Below, piece by piece: positions 1 through 9,493 of a stretch of DNA of 36,240 nucleotides. Source of the stretch: an uncultured Pelagibacteraceae bacterium (lineage in GTDB: Bacteria; Pseudomonadota; Alphaproteobacteria; Pelagibacterales; Pelagibacteraceae); the NCBI GenBank assembly GCA_902561015.1, contig CACENB010000008.1, positions 1 to 36,240 on the forward strand. Direction: 5' to 3'. The notes beneath the pieces are model-generated. The model worked only from the letters and a program-made list of their open reading frames with translations, was not told the DNA's origin and made no database searches. Numbering within the stretch: the first letter of the stretch is position 1; each line of letters begins with the position of its first letter. Position numbers and translations under genes: made by a program.

Positions 1-87
1 TGGTAATACTATTTCAAGATATACTTGATATTTAGTTTATTAAAAAAGGTAGGAAATTGTGGATTTTTTGGGTTATAGATTATTTTG

Positions 88-906
88 ATGACTAAAAATT
101 TAGACAAAGATGGTTTCTGCTCCATCGTTGATAATTATCAGCTTTTTTATATCGATTTATGGGGTGTTATTCATAATGGAATAAACCTTCACAAAGAGGC
201 AATTAACGTTTTAAAAGAAATCACAAAAAAAGGCAAAGAATACATTCTACTTACTAATGCTCCAAGACCTAATGATGTAGTTAAATCCTTTTTAGAAAAA
301 ATGGGCATGGAAAAAGAAATTAGAGATCATGTTTTTACATCTGGCCAAGCATCATTAAATTATCTTAAAAAAAATTTATCTGAGAAAAATTTTTTTCATG
401 TTGGGCCTCCACGTGATTTTGATTTGTTTAATGACTTTGTTAAAATGAAGTCGGGCAACATTGATGAAGGAGAATATATCTTATGCACTGGATTGTTTGA
501 AAAATTTGATAAAGATTTAAATTATTATAAAGAATTATTTGAGAAAAATTTAGATAAAGAAATGATTTGCACTAATCCAGACTTAATTGTGGACAGAGGA
601 AACAAGAGAGAACTTTGCGCAGGTTCAGTTGCTATGGTTTTTGAAAAAATGGGGGGTAAAGTTGTATACTTTGGTAAACCTTACCCTGAAGTTTATAATT
701 TATCCATTGATAATAAAGGTAAAAAAACTCTTTCAGTCGGTGATAATTTAAATACAGATATAAAAGGTGCAAACCTTCTCAATTACGACTCTCTAATCAT
801 TTCGAATGGTATACATAAAAAAGAAATTGAAAATAAAGGAATTGAGGAGACAGCAAGATCCTACGAAACAATCTGTAATTATATTCAATCTGAATTAAAA
901 TGGTGA
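88..906 (+). CDS. HAD superfamily class IIA hydrolase (TIGR01459-like)
   Basis: A 272-residue cytoplasmic HAD-fold protein of the class IIA (NagD/4-nitrophenylphosphatase-like) group common in alphaproteobacteria. Motif I appears as YIDLWGVIHNG near residue 23, motif II as LLTNAPRP near 55, and the C-terminal metal-binding motif as VGDNLNTDIKGA near 216. The usual second aspartate of motif I (DxD) is tryptophan here, which weakens the case for a classical phosphatase; I recall this variant from this subfamily, but the substrate is unknown. I chose the ATG at 88 over the in-frame TTG at 85. Its last codons overlap the start of ribF, so the two are probably co-transcribed. Family call is firm, function is not. 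Confidence 0.85.
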   Translation: MTKNLDKDGFCSIVDNYQLFYIDLWGVIHNGINLHKEAINVLKEITKKGKEYILLTNAPRPNDVVKSFLEKMGMEKEIRDHVFTSGQASLNYLKKNLSEKNFFHVGPPRDFDLFNDFVKMKSGNIDEGEYILCTGLFEKFDKDLNYYKELFEKNLDKEMICTNPDLIVDRGNKRELCAGSVAMVFEKMGGKVVYFGKPYPEVYNLSIDNKGKKTLSVGDNLNTDIKGANLLNYDSLIISNGIHKKEIENKGIEETARSYETICNYIQSELKW

Positions 907-1829
907 AGATGAAATTATATAATAGTTTTAATATTTCTAAAAAATATAAAAACTCGATTATCTTAATTGGTAATTTTGATGGACTTCACTTGGGGCATCA
1001 AAAATTATTTAAGCTCGCAAAAAAGTATAAAAAAAGATATTCATCGAAGATTGGTGTTTTAACTTTTGAGCCAATGCCAAAGATGTTTTTTAATCCACAA
1101 TTAAAAAATTTCAGAATATCTAATTTAAATCAGAAAATTGAAAATTTAAGTAAGCTTAATGTTGATTTTGTCATAATTAAAAAATTTAATAATAAATTTT
1201 CAAAAACAAAATCAATTTCATTTATAAAAGAAACTCTAGGTAAAAGAATTAATCCAAAATTTATTTTTGTAAGTAATAATTTTAAGTTTGGGAATAAAAG
1301 AGAGGGAGATGTAAAACAATTGATAAAGTATGAAAAGTTATACAAATATAAGATAATTAAACCTCAACCTTTAATAGTTAAAAAAAAAATTATTTCATCT
1401 TCTCTGATAAGAAAATATTTGCAAAATGGAAAGCTTAAGGATGTGAACAAACTTTTAAAAAGAAACTGGTCCATTGATGGAAAGGTTCAAAAAGGTAAAC
1501 AGCTAGGAAAAAAGATTGGTTTTCCAACAGCTAACATTGATATCAATGATTACGTTTTGGCTAAACCCGGTGTTTATGGTGTTAAAGCTAGAAAAATGAA
1601 TGAATCAAATTATATTACCGGTATAGCAAATTTAGGATATCGACCCACATTTAATGGAAAGAAAATACTATTAGAGGTACATTTATTTAATTTTTCTGGA
1701 AATTTATATAATAAGTATTTAAGAGTTGACTTCTTAAAATTTATAAGAGAAGAAAAAAAATTCAAAAATGTAGAACAATTAAAGAAACAAATTAATATCG
1801 ATCTTTTAATTGCAAAAAAAATGAAATGA
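900..1829 (+). CDS. ribF: bifunctional riboflavin kinase / FAD synthetase
   Basis: Converts riboflavin to FMN (C-terminal kinase) and FMN to FAD (N-terminal adenylyltransferase). The adenylyltransferase part shows [17 protein letters not shown] near residue 22, the GxFDGxHxGH nucleotide-binding signature. The kinase part shows [15 protein letters not shown] near residue 200 followed by PGVYGV. Length of 309 residues is normal for the family. The ATG at 900 overlaps the end of the upstream HAD gene by seven bases; an ATG at 909 is an alternative start. Its stop overlaps the next gene as ATGA. No FMN riboswitch can fit upstream, so control is presumably through the operon. Confidence 0.95.
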   Translation: MVKMKLYNSFNISKKYKNSIILIGNFDGLHLGHQKLFKLAKKYKKRYSSKIGVLTFEPMPKMFFNPQLKNFRISNLNQKIENLSKLNVDFVIIKKFNNKFSKTKSISFIKETLGKRINPKFIFVSNNFKFGNKREGDVKQLIKYEKLYKYKIIKPQPLIVKKKIISSSLIRKYLQNGKLKDVNKLLKRNWSIDGKVQKGKQLGKKIGFPTANIDINDYVLAKPGVYGVKARKMNESNYITGIANLGYRPTFNGKKILLEVHLFNFSGNLYNKYLRVDFLKFIREEKKFKNVEQLKKQINIDLLIAKKMK

Positions 1830-2773
1830 GTAAAAGTCAAATAAATTTACCTAAAACAGCTTTTTCAATGAAGGCAAATTTACCGATAAGAGAGCCAGAA
1901 ATATTGGAACTTTGGAAAAAAATTGACCTTTATAAAGAATTAAGAAACTCAAGAAAAGGAGAAGAAAAATTTGTTCTTCACGATGGTCCTCCATATGCAA
2001 ATGGAAATATTCATATGGGGACTGCTTTGAATAAAATATTAAAGGATGTAGTACCACACACAGGTTTTATTATTTTTTGTACACCAATGAGTGAATATAA
2101 AAAAATAATTTTAAAAATAAATAATTATCTTTCATCTGATCATATAATTACGGACATTGGTTCAGCAAAACAAAAATCTAATGAAATAATTAGAAAAAAT
2201 TTAAAAAAAAAGATATTCTGGACTTCAAGTCACCCTATTGCCGGGTCTGAGGTTAGCGGGCCTGAAAATGGGAAAGAAGATTTATTCGAAAATAAATGGT
2301 GTGTTTTAATAAAAGATAAAAAAACTAATATTAAACATTTAAATTTTTTAAGATCTTTCTGGAAAAAAGTAGGCTCTAAAACTGTTGTAATGAATTCTGA
2401 AAAACATGATAAGATTTTTTCAATAACAAGTCATTTGCCGCATTTAATTGCTTATAATCTCGTAAAATCTGCACAAGATTTTGAAAAAAAACAGAGATAC
2501 AACTTAATTAAATATAGCGCAGGTGGTTTGCGAGATTTTTCAAGAATAGCAGCATCAAATGAAATAATGTGGAGAGATATTTTTTTTAACAATAAAACAA
2601 ATGTATCAAAAGCAATTGATATTTTTGTGAAAAATCTTCATTCTTTTAAGAAAGACATTATTTCAGCTAATAGTAAATCAGTTATTAAAAAATTAACTCA
2701 AACTAAGAAAGTAAGATCTAAAATTGTTAAATTGAAACAAGATACTAGCAAACCTGATTTTGGAAGAAATTAA
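1826..2773 (+). pseudogene. chimeric frame: IleS N-terminal fragment joined to TyrA lacking its N terminus
   Basis: One open frame of 315 residues made of two unrelated parts. Residues 1-76 are the start of isoleucyl-tRNA synthetase, with the class I HIGH-type signature [17 protein letters not shown] near 54-70 and ending at KDVV, where IleS normally continues with the rest of its Rossmann fold. From about residue 81 ([13 protein letters not shown]) the protein is prephenate dehydrogenase: [10 protein letters not shown] near 130 and [12 protein letters not shown] near 194 are typical TyrA motifs. Four residues (PHTG) at the joint fit neither parent well. The IleS piece lacks the editing domain, KMSKS and anticodon domain of a ~900-residue enzyme. 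The TyrA piece lacks the GxGxxG NAD-binding region. Neither activity should survive. The ileS start and ATGA overlap with ribF look native, and the TyrA C terminus looks intact. The cause is a large deletion, a recombination or an assembly chimera; the sequence alone cannot decide. Confidence 0.85.
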
Positions 2774-3522
2774 TATTTTTTAATATTACTTATTTTTATA
2801 ATATTCAAGCTAGCTGTTTTATTAATCAACATGATAGTAAATTTTGTTGGCATTATTACAACTTTTTTTCTGGGACCATAAGCATGAATAAACTGATGTT
2901 TATTAAGACAAATTCCAACATGTCCTTTCCAAAAGACGATATCTCCCTCAGAAAAATTTTTACTTATTCTTTTTTTGCAATATTTCACTTGATCTTTTGA
3001 ATCTCTAGGAAAAAAAGTTCTATTATAATAATAATATATTTGTACTAGGGCAGAACAATCAATACCGTCAGCTGTCTTACCACCCCATTTATATTTTGAA
3101 TTTAGAAATAATCTTAAAATTTTTTTATAGTTTTTTTCAAAATGTGTAATTTCTCTTAAATCTTTACTTCTTAACCATTTATTATCTTCAAATTGAACAA
3201 AAGCTTTATTTTTGTCAATTACTGATATTCCTGAAGCAAAATATAAAAATTGATCAGTTGGTAAAAATTTTTTTTTTACTTTTTTGTAAATTTTTGCTTT
3301 TAAATTATAAACTTTTTTTGTTGGTTTAAATTTTTTCTTAAAATTATTATTTTTTATAAAGCCGACATAGTTATCATAACTAGTTTTAATTTTTACCCAA
3401 CTTTTTTTCTTTGATAATATTTTAAATTTTTCTCCGTATATTATTTGTGAACTAACCTCTGCCTTACTAGATGGTTTAGTATATAAGTTAGATATGGATG
3501 TATTTAAGAAATTGTATCTCAT
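2770..3522 (-). CDS. SH3-domain NlpC/P60 (C40 family) peptidase
   Basis: A 250-residue putative cell-wall peptidase. The first ~115 residues are two SH3b-like segments ([20 protein letters not shown] and the following region). The C-terminal half is NlpC/P60: [17 protein letters not shown] with nucleophile Cys156, [13 protein letters not shown] with the catalytic histidine near 206, and a third polar position at FIHAYGP. Such enzymes cleave gamma-D-Glu-diamino acid bonds in peptidoglycan peptides. No signal peptide or membrane segment is visible, so it may act on cytoplasmic recycled muropeptides, which fits its position directly after ampG with no gap. Its 3' end overlaps the chimeric frame convergently by four bases. 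Confidence 0.88.
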   Translation of the reverse strand: MRYNFLNTSISNLYTKPSSKAEVSSQIIYGEKFKILSKKKSWVKIKTSYDNYVGFIKNNNFKKKFKPTKKVYNLKAKIYKKVKKKFLPTDQFLYFASGISVIDKNKAFVQFEDNKWLRSKDLREITHFEKNYKKILRLFLNSKYKWGGKTADGIDCSALVQIYYYYNRTFFPRDSKDQVKYCKKRISKNFSEGDIVFWKGHVGICLNKHQFIHAYGPRKKVVIMPTKFTIMLINKTASLNIIKISNIKKY

Positions 3523-4983
3523 TCAATTTTTTACTGGGGCTACTTTACTGATCCAAATAATCAAAATGAGAACAGGTAATCCTAAAAGAGCAGTTAAAGA
3601 AAAAAAATATGGATATCCCATAATATCAACCCAGCTACCAGCGTACCCCGCAATTAACTTGGGTAAAAATAACATGATAGAGCTGAATAAAGCATATTGT
3701 GTTGCAGTAAATTTTATTGAAGTTAAGCCTGATAAATAGATTACAAAGGCAGCTCCAGCAAATCCACTAGATATGTTATCAGCTGTTATCACCGCAATTA
3801 AAAAGTTAATGCTGATTGGAGATAGTGCTAACCACGCAAACAACAAATTACTTAAAGCAGCAATCAAGGCACCAAAGAATAAGCATTTCATTGTACCAAA
3901 TTTATATGAGCAATAACCTCCAACAAACCCACCAAATATTGTAGCAAAAACCCCAAAAAATTTTGAATAAGTTGCAATGTCAGAAATTTTATAACCTTTT
4001 TCTAAATAGAATATATTTGCCATAACCCCCATTACGATATCAGCAATTCTATATAGCGAAATTAAAATAAGTATTAAAAATGCAAATTTTCCATATCTTT
4101 GAATAAAATTTAAAATTGGACCCATATAACTCTTTGAAATTTTATTTTTTGGGGCAAATTGAATAAATATAAGTAAAGAAATTATCAAATACGAAAAAAC
4201 AAAACAGATTATTAATCTTGATAATGAAAATAAAAAATTTATTAAAACATCCTTTTTTTCAAAAGGGCTATCTATAACTGAGTACAAATAAATAAAACCT
4301 ATAACAGCAATAAAGATAGTTATTAGAAATTTTACATGATTGTCAGAATTTAAATTTCTTTTTAATTTTGGTTCATCTGAGATGAAAGTTGCAAAAACTC
4401 CAACAAACATGAACAAAGACATAATTAGATAAACTTTTTTCCATACATTTTGGTCATAGATCTCTGTCCCAAAAAAAGATGCTAACCATAAACTTCCAGC
4501 ACCTGCAACAAGCATCGCGATTCTATAACCAGCGATATACATAGATGATAACGGACCTTGCATAGATTGTGGAGCGGACTCAATTCTAAAAGCATCAATT
4601 AGAATATCTTGAGTTGCACTAAAAAAGGCTAGAATTGTAATAAATAAAGCAGTAAAAAACAGACTTTCTTTGGGATCTGTAAATGCAGTTAATATTAATG
4701 CAGTAATGATTAAAAATTGAGAAAACAAAAGCCAGCTTCTTCTGTGACCAAATTTTTTAAAGATTGGTAATTTGTAATTATCTACAAGTGGTGACCATAG
4801 ATATTTAAATGCATACGCAAATCCAGCCCAGCTGAATAATGTTACAGTGCTTCTACTTATTCCTGCTTTAACGAGCCAAACTGAAAGAGTTGAAAAAACT
4901 AGTAATATTGGAAGTCCAGATGAAAATCCTAAACAAATCATTTTTAAAGGTTTTTTTTCAAAAAAAATATTAATATTTTTCAT
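3523..4983 (-). CDS. ampG: AmpG-like muropeptide permease (MFS)
   Basis: A 486-residue inner-membrane major facilitator transporter of the AmpG/PAT type, which imports GlcNAc-1,6-anhydroMurNAc muropeptides for recycling. The N-terminal stretch LGFSSGLPILLVFSTLSVWL and the segment SWAGFAYAFKYLWSPLVDNY are characteristic of AmpG, as is SATQDILIDAFRIE near residue 125. About 12-14 hydrophobic segments are visible, with a longer cytoplasmic loop near the middle. It abuts the NlpC/P60 gene and lies three bases after trkH, so the three genes form one minus-strand transcription unit. The neighbour supports a recycling role; another substrate cannot be excluded from sequence alone. Confidence 0.88.
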   Translation of the reverse strand: MKNINIFFEKKPLKMICLGFSSGLPILLVFSTLSVWLVKAGISRSTVTLFSWAGFAYAFKYLWSPLVDNYKLPIFKKFGHRRSWLLFSQFLIITALILTAFTDPKESLFFTALFITILAFFSATQDILIDAFRIESAPQSMQGPLSSMYIAGYRIAMLVAGAGSLWLASFFGTEIYDQNVWKKVYLIMSLFMFVGVFATFISDEPKLKRNLNSDNHVKFLITIFIAVIGFIYLYSVIDSPFEKKDVLINFLFSLSRLIICFVFSYLIISLLIFIQFAPKNKISKSYMGPILNFIQRYGKFAFLILILISLYRIADIVMGVMANIFYLEKGYKISDIATYSKFFGVFATIFGGFVGGYCSYKFGTMKCLFFGALIAALSNLLFAWLALSPISINFLIAVITADNISSGFAGAAFVIYLSGLTSIKFTATQYALFSSIMLFLPKLIAGYAGSWVDIMGYPYFFSLTALLGLPVLILIIWISKVAPVKN

Positions 4984-4986
4984 AAT

Positions 4987-6426
4987 TTAATTTCTCCAGA
5001 ATGAGGGTAAAAATAAAACCAATATTGCAAATAATTCTAGTCTTCCCAAAATCATTCCTAAACACAATATCCATTTTGATATGTTTGGTATTGAAGAAAA
5101 ATCCCCATTGGGACCTATAGTTGAACCCAAACCTGGTCCAACATTGGATATTGATGTAGCTGCCCCAGAAATTGAAGTCACAAAATCTAGTCCAGTTAAA
5201 GATAGCATAACAGCCAGCAGAAAAAATATAATTAGATACAAATAAATAAAAGAAATTATTGAAGAAATAAATTTATTATCTATTGGGTTTTGATCATACT
5301 TAAGAATAAAAACTCCTTTGGGATAAATAATTTTTTTTAAATTATTAATCACAAAGGAGTACAAAATTTGGATTCTAAATATTTTAACACCACATGTTGT
5401 CGAACCTGCGCAACCACCTATAAACATCAATATCAAGAATAATACGAGTGAAAAACTTCCCCAACTATCAAATTGAGCATTAACATAACCTGTACCAGTT
5501 AATATTGAAATTACGTTAAATAGCACTGCAATAAAATCAAATTTAATTGACCCATTCAAACTCAGATAAATCGATAAAATTACTATTGAAAAAAAGATTA
5601 TTTTTAAAAATGTTTTGATTTGTATATCTTTGAAAAAAATTTCTCTATCTCCATTTAAAAATTTTATGTAGGATATAAAAGGAATACTTCCTAATAGTAT
5701 AAAAATTATTGCTGAACTTTCGATAAATCTACTATTAAAGAAACCTAACGACTCATTATAGTTCGAAAATCCACCAGTAGCTATTGTAGTCATAGAGTGA
5801 GTTATACTATCGAAGAAATTCATCCCAAAGACTTTGTAAGACGTTGCACAAAATATTGTTAGTGTCGTGTAAACAAGTATTAGTCTTAATGCTATTTCTT
5901 TTGATTTAGGTAGAATTTTTTCAGATGAGTCATTATTTGAAATTTTAAAAAGTTGCATACCACCAACATTCATAATTGGCATCAATGTGATTGCCATTAC
6001 AATGATACCAATGCCACCTAACCACTGAAGTAAGGCTCTCCATAATAAAATACTTCTCGGCATATCCTCAAGGTTAGAGATAATAGTAGAGCCTGTAGTA
6101 GTAATACCAGACATGCTCTCAAAAAATGCATTTGTAAATGAAAAATTAATACTTGAGAACAAAAATGGAAGTGAACCAAATATAGCAATACTTAACCAAG
6201 ACAAAGCAGTTAATAAAAAGGCCTGTTGTAGATTTAATTTTTTATTGTGATCTAAATTTGATAGAAAAAATAAAGTTCCAAAAACAATTGTTACTATTGA
6301 AGCACCAAAAAAGGAGGAATCAATTTCATTATATAAAAATTGCACACTAACTGGAATGAACATAAAAATTCCGAGTATTATTTGCAGAATTCCAAGTGTG
6401 AAAAAAACAGTTTTATAATTAGACAT
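4987..6426 (-). CDS. trkH: TrkH-family potassium uptake subunit
   Basis: A 479-residue membrane protein of the TrkH/KtrB family, the pore subunit for potassium (or sodium-coupled potassium) uptake. The four pore-loop repeats can be picked out by their filter glycines: GITTTGSTIISNL near 107, MTTIATGGFSNYN near 216, ILTGTGYVNAQFDSW near 309 and SNVGPGLGSTIGPNGDF near 428. The family works with a cytoplasmic NAD-binding TrkA subunit, which is not in this window. First gene of the minus-strand run trkH-ampG-NlpC/P60. It is divergent from lysS across an 88-base gap that must hold both promoters. Confidence 0.93.
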   Translation of the reverse strand: MSNYKTVFFTLGILQIILGIFMFIPVSVQFLYNEIDSSFFGASIVTIVFGTLFFLSNLDHNKKLNLQQAFLLTALSWLSIAIFGSLPFLFSSINFSFTNAFFESMSGITTTGSTIISNLEDMPRSILLWRALLQWLGGIGIIVMAITLMPIMNVGGMQLFKISNNDSSEKILPKSKEIALRLILVYTTLTIFCATSYKVFGMNFFDSITHSMTTIATGGFSNYNESLGFFNSRFIESSAIIFILLGSIPFISYIKFLNGDREIFFKDIQIKTFLKIIFFSIVILSIYLSLNGSIKFDFIAVLFNVISILTGTGYVNAQFDSWGSFSLVLFLILMFIGGCAGSTTCGVKIFRIQILYSFVINNLKKIIYPKGVFILKYDQNPIDNKFISSIISFIYLYLIIFFLLAVMLSLTGLDFVTSISGAATSISNVGPGLGSTIGPNGDFSSIPNISKWILCLGMILGRLELFAILVLFLPSFWRN

Positions 6427-6514
6427 TTTGAAAGAACATTATTTTATGGTAAATAAATTTCAACTCTATAAGAATTAAGTTGTTCGTAATTTAGAGAATT
6501 TATTAAGTTTATTA

Positions 6515-8077
6515 ATGATAAAAAAAGAAAATTTAGACAAAACAAGTGCATGGCCTTTTGTCGAGGCAAAAAAAATGCTTCGAGAAAGAAAGTCCATAAT
6601 AGACAAAAAAGGTAAAATTACTCTACAAACAGGTTACGGCCCTAGTGGACTTCCCCACATAGGAACTTTTGGTGAAGTTGCTAGAACCTCAATGATTGTT
6701 AATGCCTTAAAACATCTTACCGATCTTCCTACTGAAATTATTACTTTTTCTGATGATATGGATGGACTTAGAAAAGTTCCAGACAATGTACCAAATAAAG
6801 ACTTGCTTGAAGAAAACTTACATAAACCACTAACTAAAGTTCCAGACCCTTTTAAAAAGTTTGATAGCTTTGGAGAGCATAATAATCAAATGCTTAAAAA
6901 TTTTTTAGATAATTTTAACTTTAAATATAGTTTTAAAAGTTCCACAAAACTCTACAAGTCAGGTTTTTTTAATTCATCACTTCAAGAAATTTTAAAAAAT
7001 TATGATGGAATTATGAATATTATATTGCCAACATTAGGAAAGGAGCGTCAGAAAACATATTGTCCTTTTTTACCTATTTGTCCTGATACAGGGCATGTTT
7101 TAGAAATTCCGATGAAAGAAATAAATAAAGAAAAATCGACAATAATTTTTGATAATAATGAGAAAGATTTAGAGATGAGTATTCTAGATGGTAATTGCAA
7201 GTTGCAATGGAAAGTAGATTGGGCGATGAGATGGTATGCTTTAGATGTAGATTTTGAGATGTATGGAAAAGATCTTATTGAGAGCGCAATTTTATCCACA
7301 AAAATAATAAAACTAATAGGAAAAACAAACCCATCTGGATTCGCTTATGAATTATTTTTGGATGAAAAAGGGGAGAAAATTTCTAAATCAAAGGGAAATG
7401 GAATTACGATTGATCAATGGCTAAAATATGCTTCACCAGAAAGTCTTTCTTTATATATGTATCAAAATCCCAAAAGAGCTAAAAAACTTTATAAAGAAAT
7501 TGTTTCAAAAACTGTTGATGAATATCTAGAATTATTGGATAAGGCGAAAAATCAAGATGATTTCAAATTGTTAATGAATCCTGTATGGCATGTACATGAT
7601 AGTAAAGTTCCTGAAGAAAAAATGATAATGTCCTTTTCAATGCTTTTAAACCTTGTTGAAACAAGTAATGCTGATAGTAAGGAGCTTCTATGGAAATTTG
7701 TAAAGAAATATAAAAAAGATATTGAGGAAAAAGATTATCCAATTTTTAATGATTTAGTAGGATATGCAATTAGATATTTTAAAGATGTTATAAAAAAACA
7801 AAAAAAATATAAAATACCTAATAATGATGAAAAAATTGCACTTAAGGCTTTAGTTAGTACATTAGATAATTGTAATGATGAAATGTCACCAGAGGATATC
7901 CAAACATTGATTTATTCAACTGGTAAAGAAAATGGATATTCAAAAAATTTAAGAGACTGGTTTAAATTAATTTATGAGGTTGTTTTCGGTGACCAGAATG
8001 GACCACGAATGGGATTTTTTATAAGTTTTTTTGGTGTTAAAGAAACAAAAGATCTTATACAAAAAAGAGTAAAATGA
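6515..8077 (+). CDS. lysS: class I lysyl-tRNA synthetase
   Basis: Charges tRNA-Lys. This is the archaeal-type class I enzyme, used instead of the class II LysRS in many alphaproteobacteria and spirochaetes. The HIGH signature is PSGLPHIGTFGEV near residues 43-55, and the KMSKS signature is KISKSKGNG near 288. Length of 520 residues fits the class I family. The C-terminal region is helical and lysine-rich as expected for the anticodon-binding part. Gene symbol follows common usage; some annotations call it lysK. Its TGA stop overlaps the pyrD start, so the two genes are likely translationally coupled. Confidence 0.95.
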   Translation: MIKKENLDKTSAWPFVEAKKMLRERKSIIDKKGKITLQTGYGPSGLPHIGTFGEVARTSMIVNALKHLTDLPTEIITFSDDMDGLRKVPDNVPNKDLLEENLHKPLTKVPDPFKKFDSFGEHNNQMLKNFLDNFNFKYSFKSSTKLYKSGFFNSSLQEILKNYDGIMNIILPTLGKERQKTYCPFLPICPDTGHVLEIPMKEINKEKSTIIFDNNEKDLEMSILDGNCKLQWKVDWAMRWYALDVDFEMYGKDLIESAILSTKIIKLIGKTNPSGFAYELFLDEKGEKISKSKGNGITIDQWLKYASPESLSLYMYQNPKRAKKLYKEIVSKTVDEYLELLDKAKNQDDFKLLMNPVWHVHDSKVPEEKMIMSFSMLLNLVETSNADSKELLWKFVKKYKKDIEEKDYPIFNDLVGYAIRYFKDVIKKQKKYKIPNNDEKIALKALVSTLDNCNDEMSPEDIQTLIYSTGKENGYSKNLRDWFKLIYEVVFGDQNGPRMGFFISFFGVKETKDLIQKRVK

Positions 8078-9120
8078 TGTTTTCAAATTTAAGATCTTTC
8101 ATTTTTAAATTAGATCCAGAGATGGCCCATAATTTGGCTATAAAATCATTAAAATTTAATTTTATTCCAAATATTTTAGATCGTGAAAAAAATAATCCCT
8201 TGTTTGAAACAAAATTATTTAATAAAAAATTGGAAAATCCTATTGGTATGGCAGCAGGTTTTGATAAAAATGCTGAAGTATATAATTCATTATTCAAATT
8301 GGGGTTTGGATTTGTAGAGGTAGGTACTATAACTCCTTTAAAGCAATACGGGAATCCTAAACCAAGAGTATTTAGATTAGAAGAGGATGAGGCATTAATA
8401 AATAGACTTGGCTTTAATAACTCTGGTGCAGAAAATATAGTCCATAGAATTAAATCTAATAAACAAATTGGTTTACTAGGTGTAAATATTGGACCAAATA
8501 AAGATTCTGAAAATAGACTTGAGGACTATTTAAAGTGTCTTAAAACCTTCTATAATGTTGCAGATTATATTACTATAAATATTTCTTCACCAAATACTGA
8601 AGATCTACGAAATTTTCACGATCAATCAAAATTAAATGAATTGTTAAAAGAAATAGAGAATGAAAAAAAAAATTTAAATTCAACAGTTCCATTAGCAGTA
8701 AAAGTTTCACCTGATATAGATGATAAAGAAATTAATAACATTTCAGATGTATTATTGAATAATAACATTGAGGTTATTATTATTTCAAATACTTCTGACT
8801 CAACTAGGGATAGTTTAAATAATATACAAAAGCATCAAAAAGGGGGTCTATCTGGAAAACCAATTGAAGAAAAATCTACTAACTTAATTAATAAATTTTA
8901 CAAAATTCTCAATGGAAGAATTAAAATTATAGGTGTTGGTGGAGTTGATTCAGGAAAAAGTGCTTATGAAAAATTTTTAGCGGGCGCTAATTACGTTCAA
9001 CTTTACACAGGAATGGTTTACAGAGGGCCTAATATTGTAAATTTAATTAAAAAAGAGCTTAAGGAATTACTGATAAAAGACGGTATTAAGAATTTCTCAG
9101 AAATTATAGGAAAAAAATAA
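8074..9120 (+). CDS. pyrD: dihydroorotate dehydrogenase, class 2 (quinone-dependent)
   Basis: Oxidises dihydroorotate to orotate in pyrimidine synthesis, passing electrons to membrane quinone. Visible motifs are NPIGMAAGFDKNAEVYN near residue 52, NRLGFNNSGAENI near 109, the active-site loop TINISSPNTEDLRNF near 167 (serine as base, typical of class 2), and the FMN phosphate site IIGVGGVDSGKSAYEKFLAG near 288. The N-terminal helix region with a membrane-associating role is present and length of 348 is normal. The start overlaps the end of lysS; ATG codons at 8074 and 8077 are both possible. The downstream rpmB has its own promoter. Confidence 0.96.
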   Translation: MMFSNLRSFIFKLDPEMAHNLAIKSLKFNFIPNILDREKNNPLFETKLFNKKLENPIGMAAGFDKNAEVYNSLFKLGFGFVEVGTITPLKQYGNPKPRVFRLEEDEALINRLGFNNSGAENIVHRIKSNKQIGLLGVNIGPNKDSENRLEDYLKCLKTFYNVADYITINISSPNTEDLRNFHDQSKLNELLKEIENEKKNLNSTVPLAVKVSPDIDDKEINNISDVLLNNNIEVIIISNTSDSTRDSLNNIQKHQKGGLSGKPIEEKSTNLINKFYKILNGRIKIIGVGGVDSGKSAYEKFLAGANYVQLYTGMVYRGPNIVNLIKKELKELLIKDGIKNFSEIIGKK

Positions 9121-9138
9121 AATTCAAATTTTATAAAC

Positions 9139-9167
9139 TTGACGCAAGCATTTTCTAATCTTATATA
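9139..9167 (+). promoter_or_regulatory. sigma-70-type promoter for rpmB
   Basis: TTGACG at 9139-9144 and TATATA at 9162-9167 are separated by exactly 17 bases, a near-consensus housekeeping promoter between pyrD and rpmB. Transcription would be expected to begin about seven bases after the -10 box, near 9174, only about five bases before the rpmB ATG at 9179. No Shine-Dalgarno sequence is visible. Confidence 0.65.
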
Positions 9168-9178
9168 GTCGGTCTATT

Positions 9179-9493
9179 ATGTCAAAAAAATGTGAACTTA
9201 CTGGAAAAATCCCAATGAAAGGTCATAATGTTAGTCATGCCAACAATAAGACAAAAAGAAGATTTTTACCAAATTTGAAAAAAGTTAAGTTTACCAGTGA
9301 GCTTTTAAAAAGAAGTTTAAGATTAACGGTCAGCAATGCTGGAGTAAGATCAGTTGATAAGAAAGGGAGCTTTGATGAATTTTTAAAGACTGTGAAAAAT
9401 AAAAATTTATCACCAAGATTGAAAAAATTAAAAAAAAACCTTTTAATTAAGTCACCATTTCAAAAAAAAATAATTCAATCTAAAAACGCCTGA
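9179..9493 (+). CDS. rpmB: 50S ribosomal protein L28
   Basis: A 104-residue basic protein of the large ribosomal subunit. The start [31 protein letters not shown] is the L28 signature region (shown here as [20 protein letters not shown] and [11 protein letters not shown]), followed by [19 protein letters not shown]. Length is at the long end for bacterial L28 (about 78 in enterobacteria) but usual for alphaproteobacteria, which carry a C-terminal extension. The stop TGA overlaps the next gene's ATG by one base. The promoter just upstream suggests a very short or absent 5' leader. Confidence 0.96.
   Translation: MSKKCELTGKIPMKGHNVSHANNKTKRRFLPNLKKVKFTSELLKRSLRLTVSNAGVRSVDKKGSFDEFLKTVKNKNLSPRLKKLKKNLLIKSPFQKKIIQSKNA

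Noticed and set aside
1..87. Possible gene end or RNA at the window start
   Set aside because: No open frame, tRNA-like fold or clear terminator is visible in this AT-rich stretch; it is probably upstream control sequence of the HAD gene.
1851..2057. Minus-strand open frame inside the IleS fragment
   Set aside because: It is the shadow of a clear protein-coding frame with conserved IleS motifs; the antisense frame shows no recognisable motif.
2041..2075. Mobile element or repeat as the cause of the ileS-tyrA joint
   Set aside because: No inverted repeat, target duplication or transposase fragment flanks the joint.
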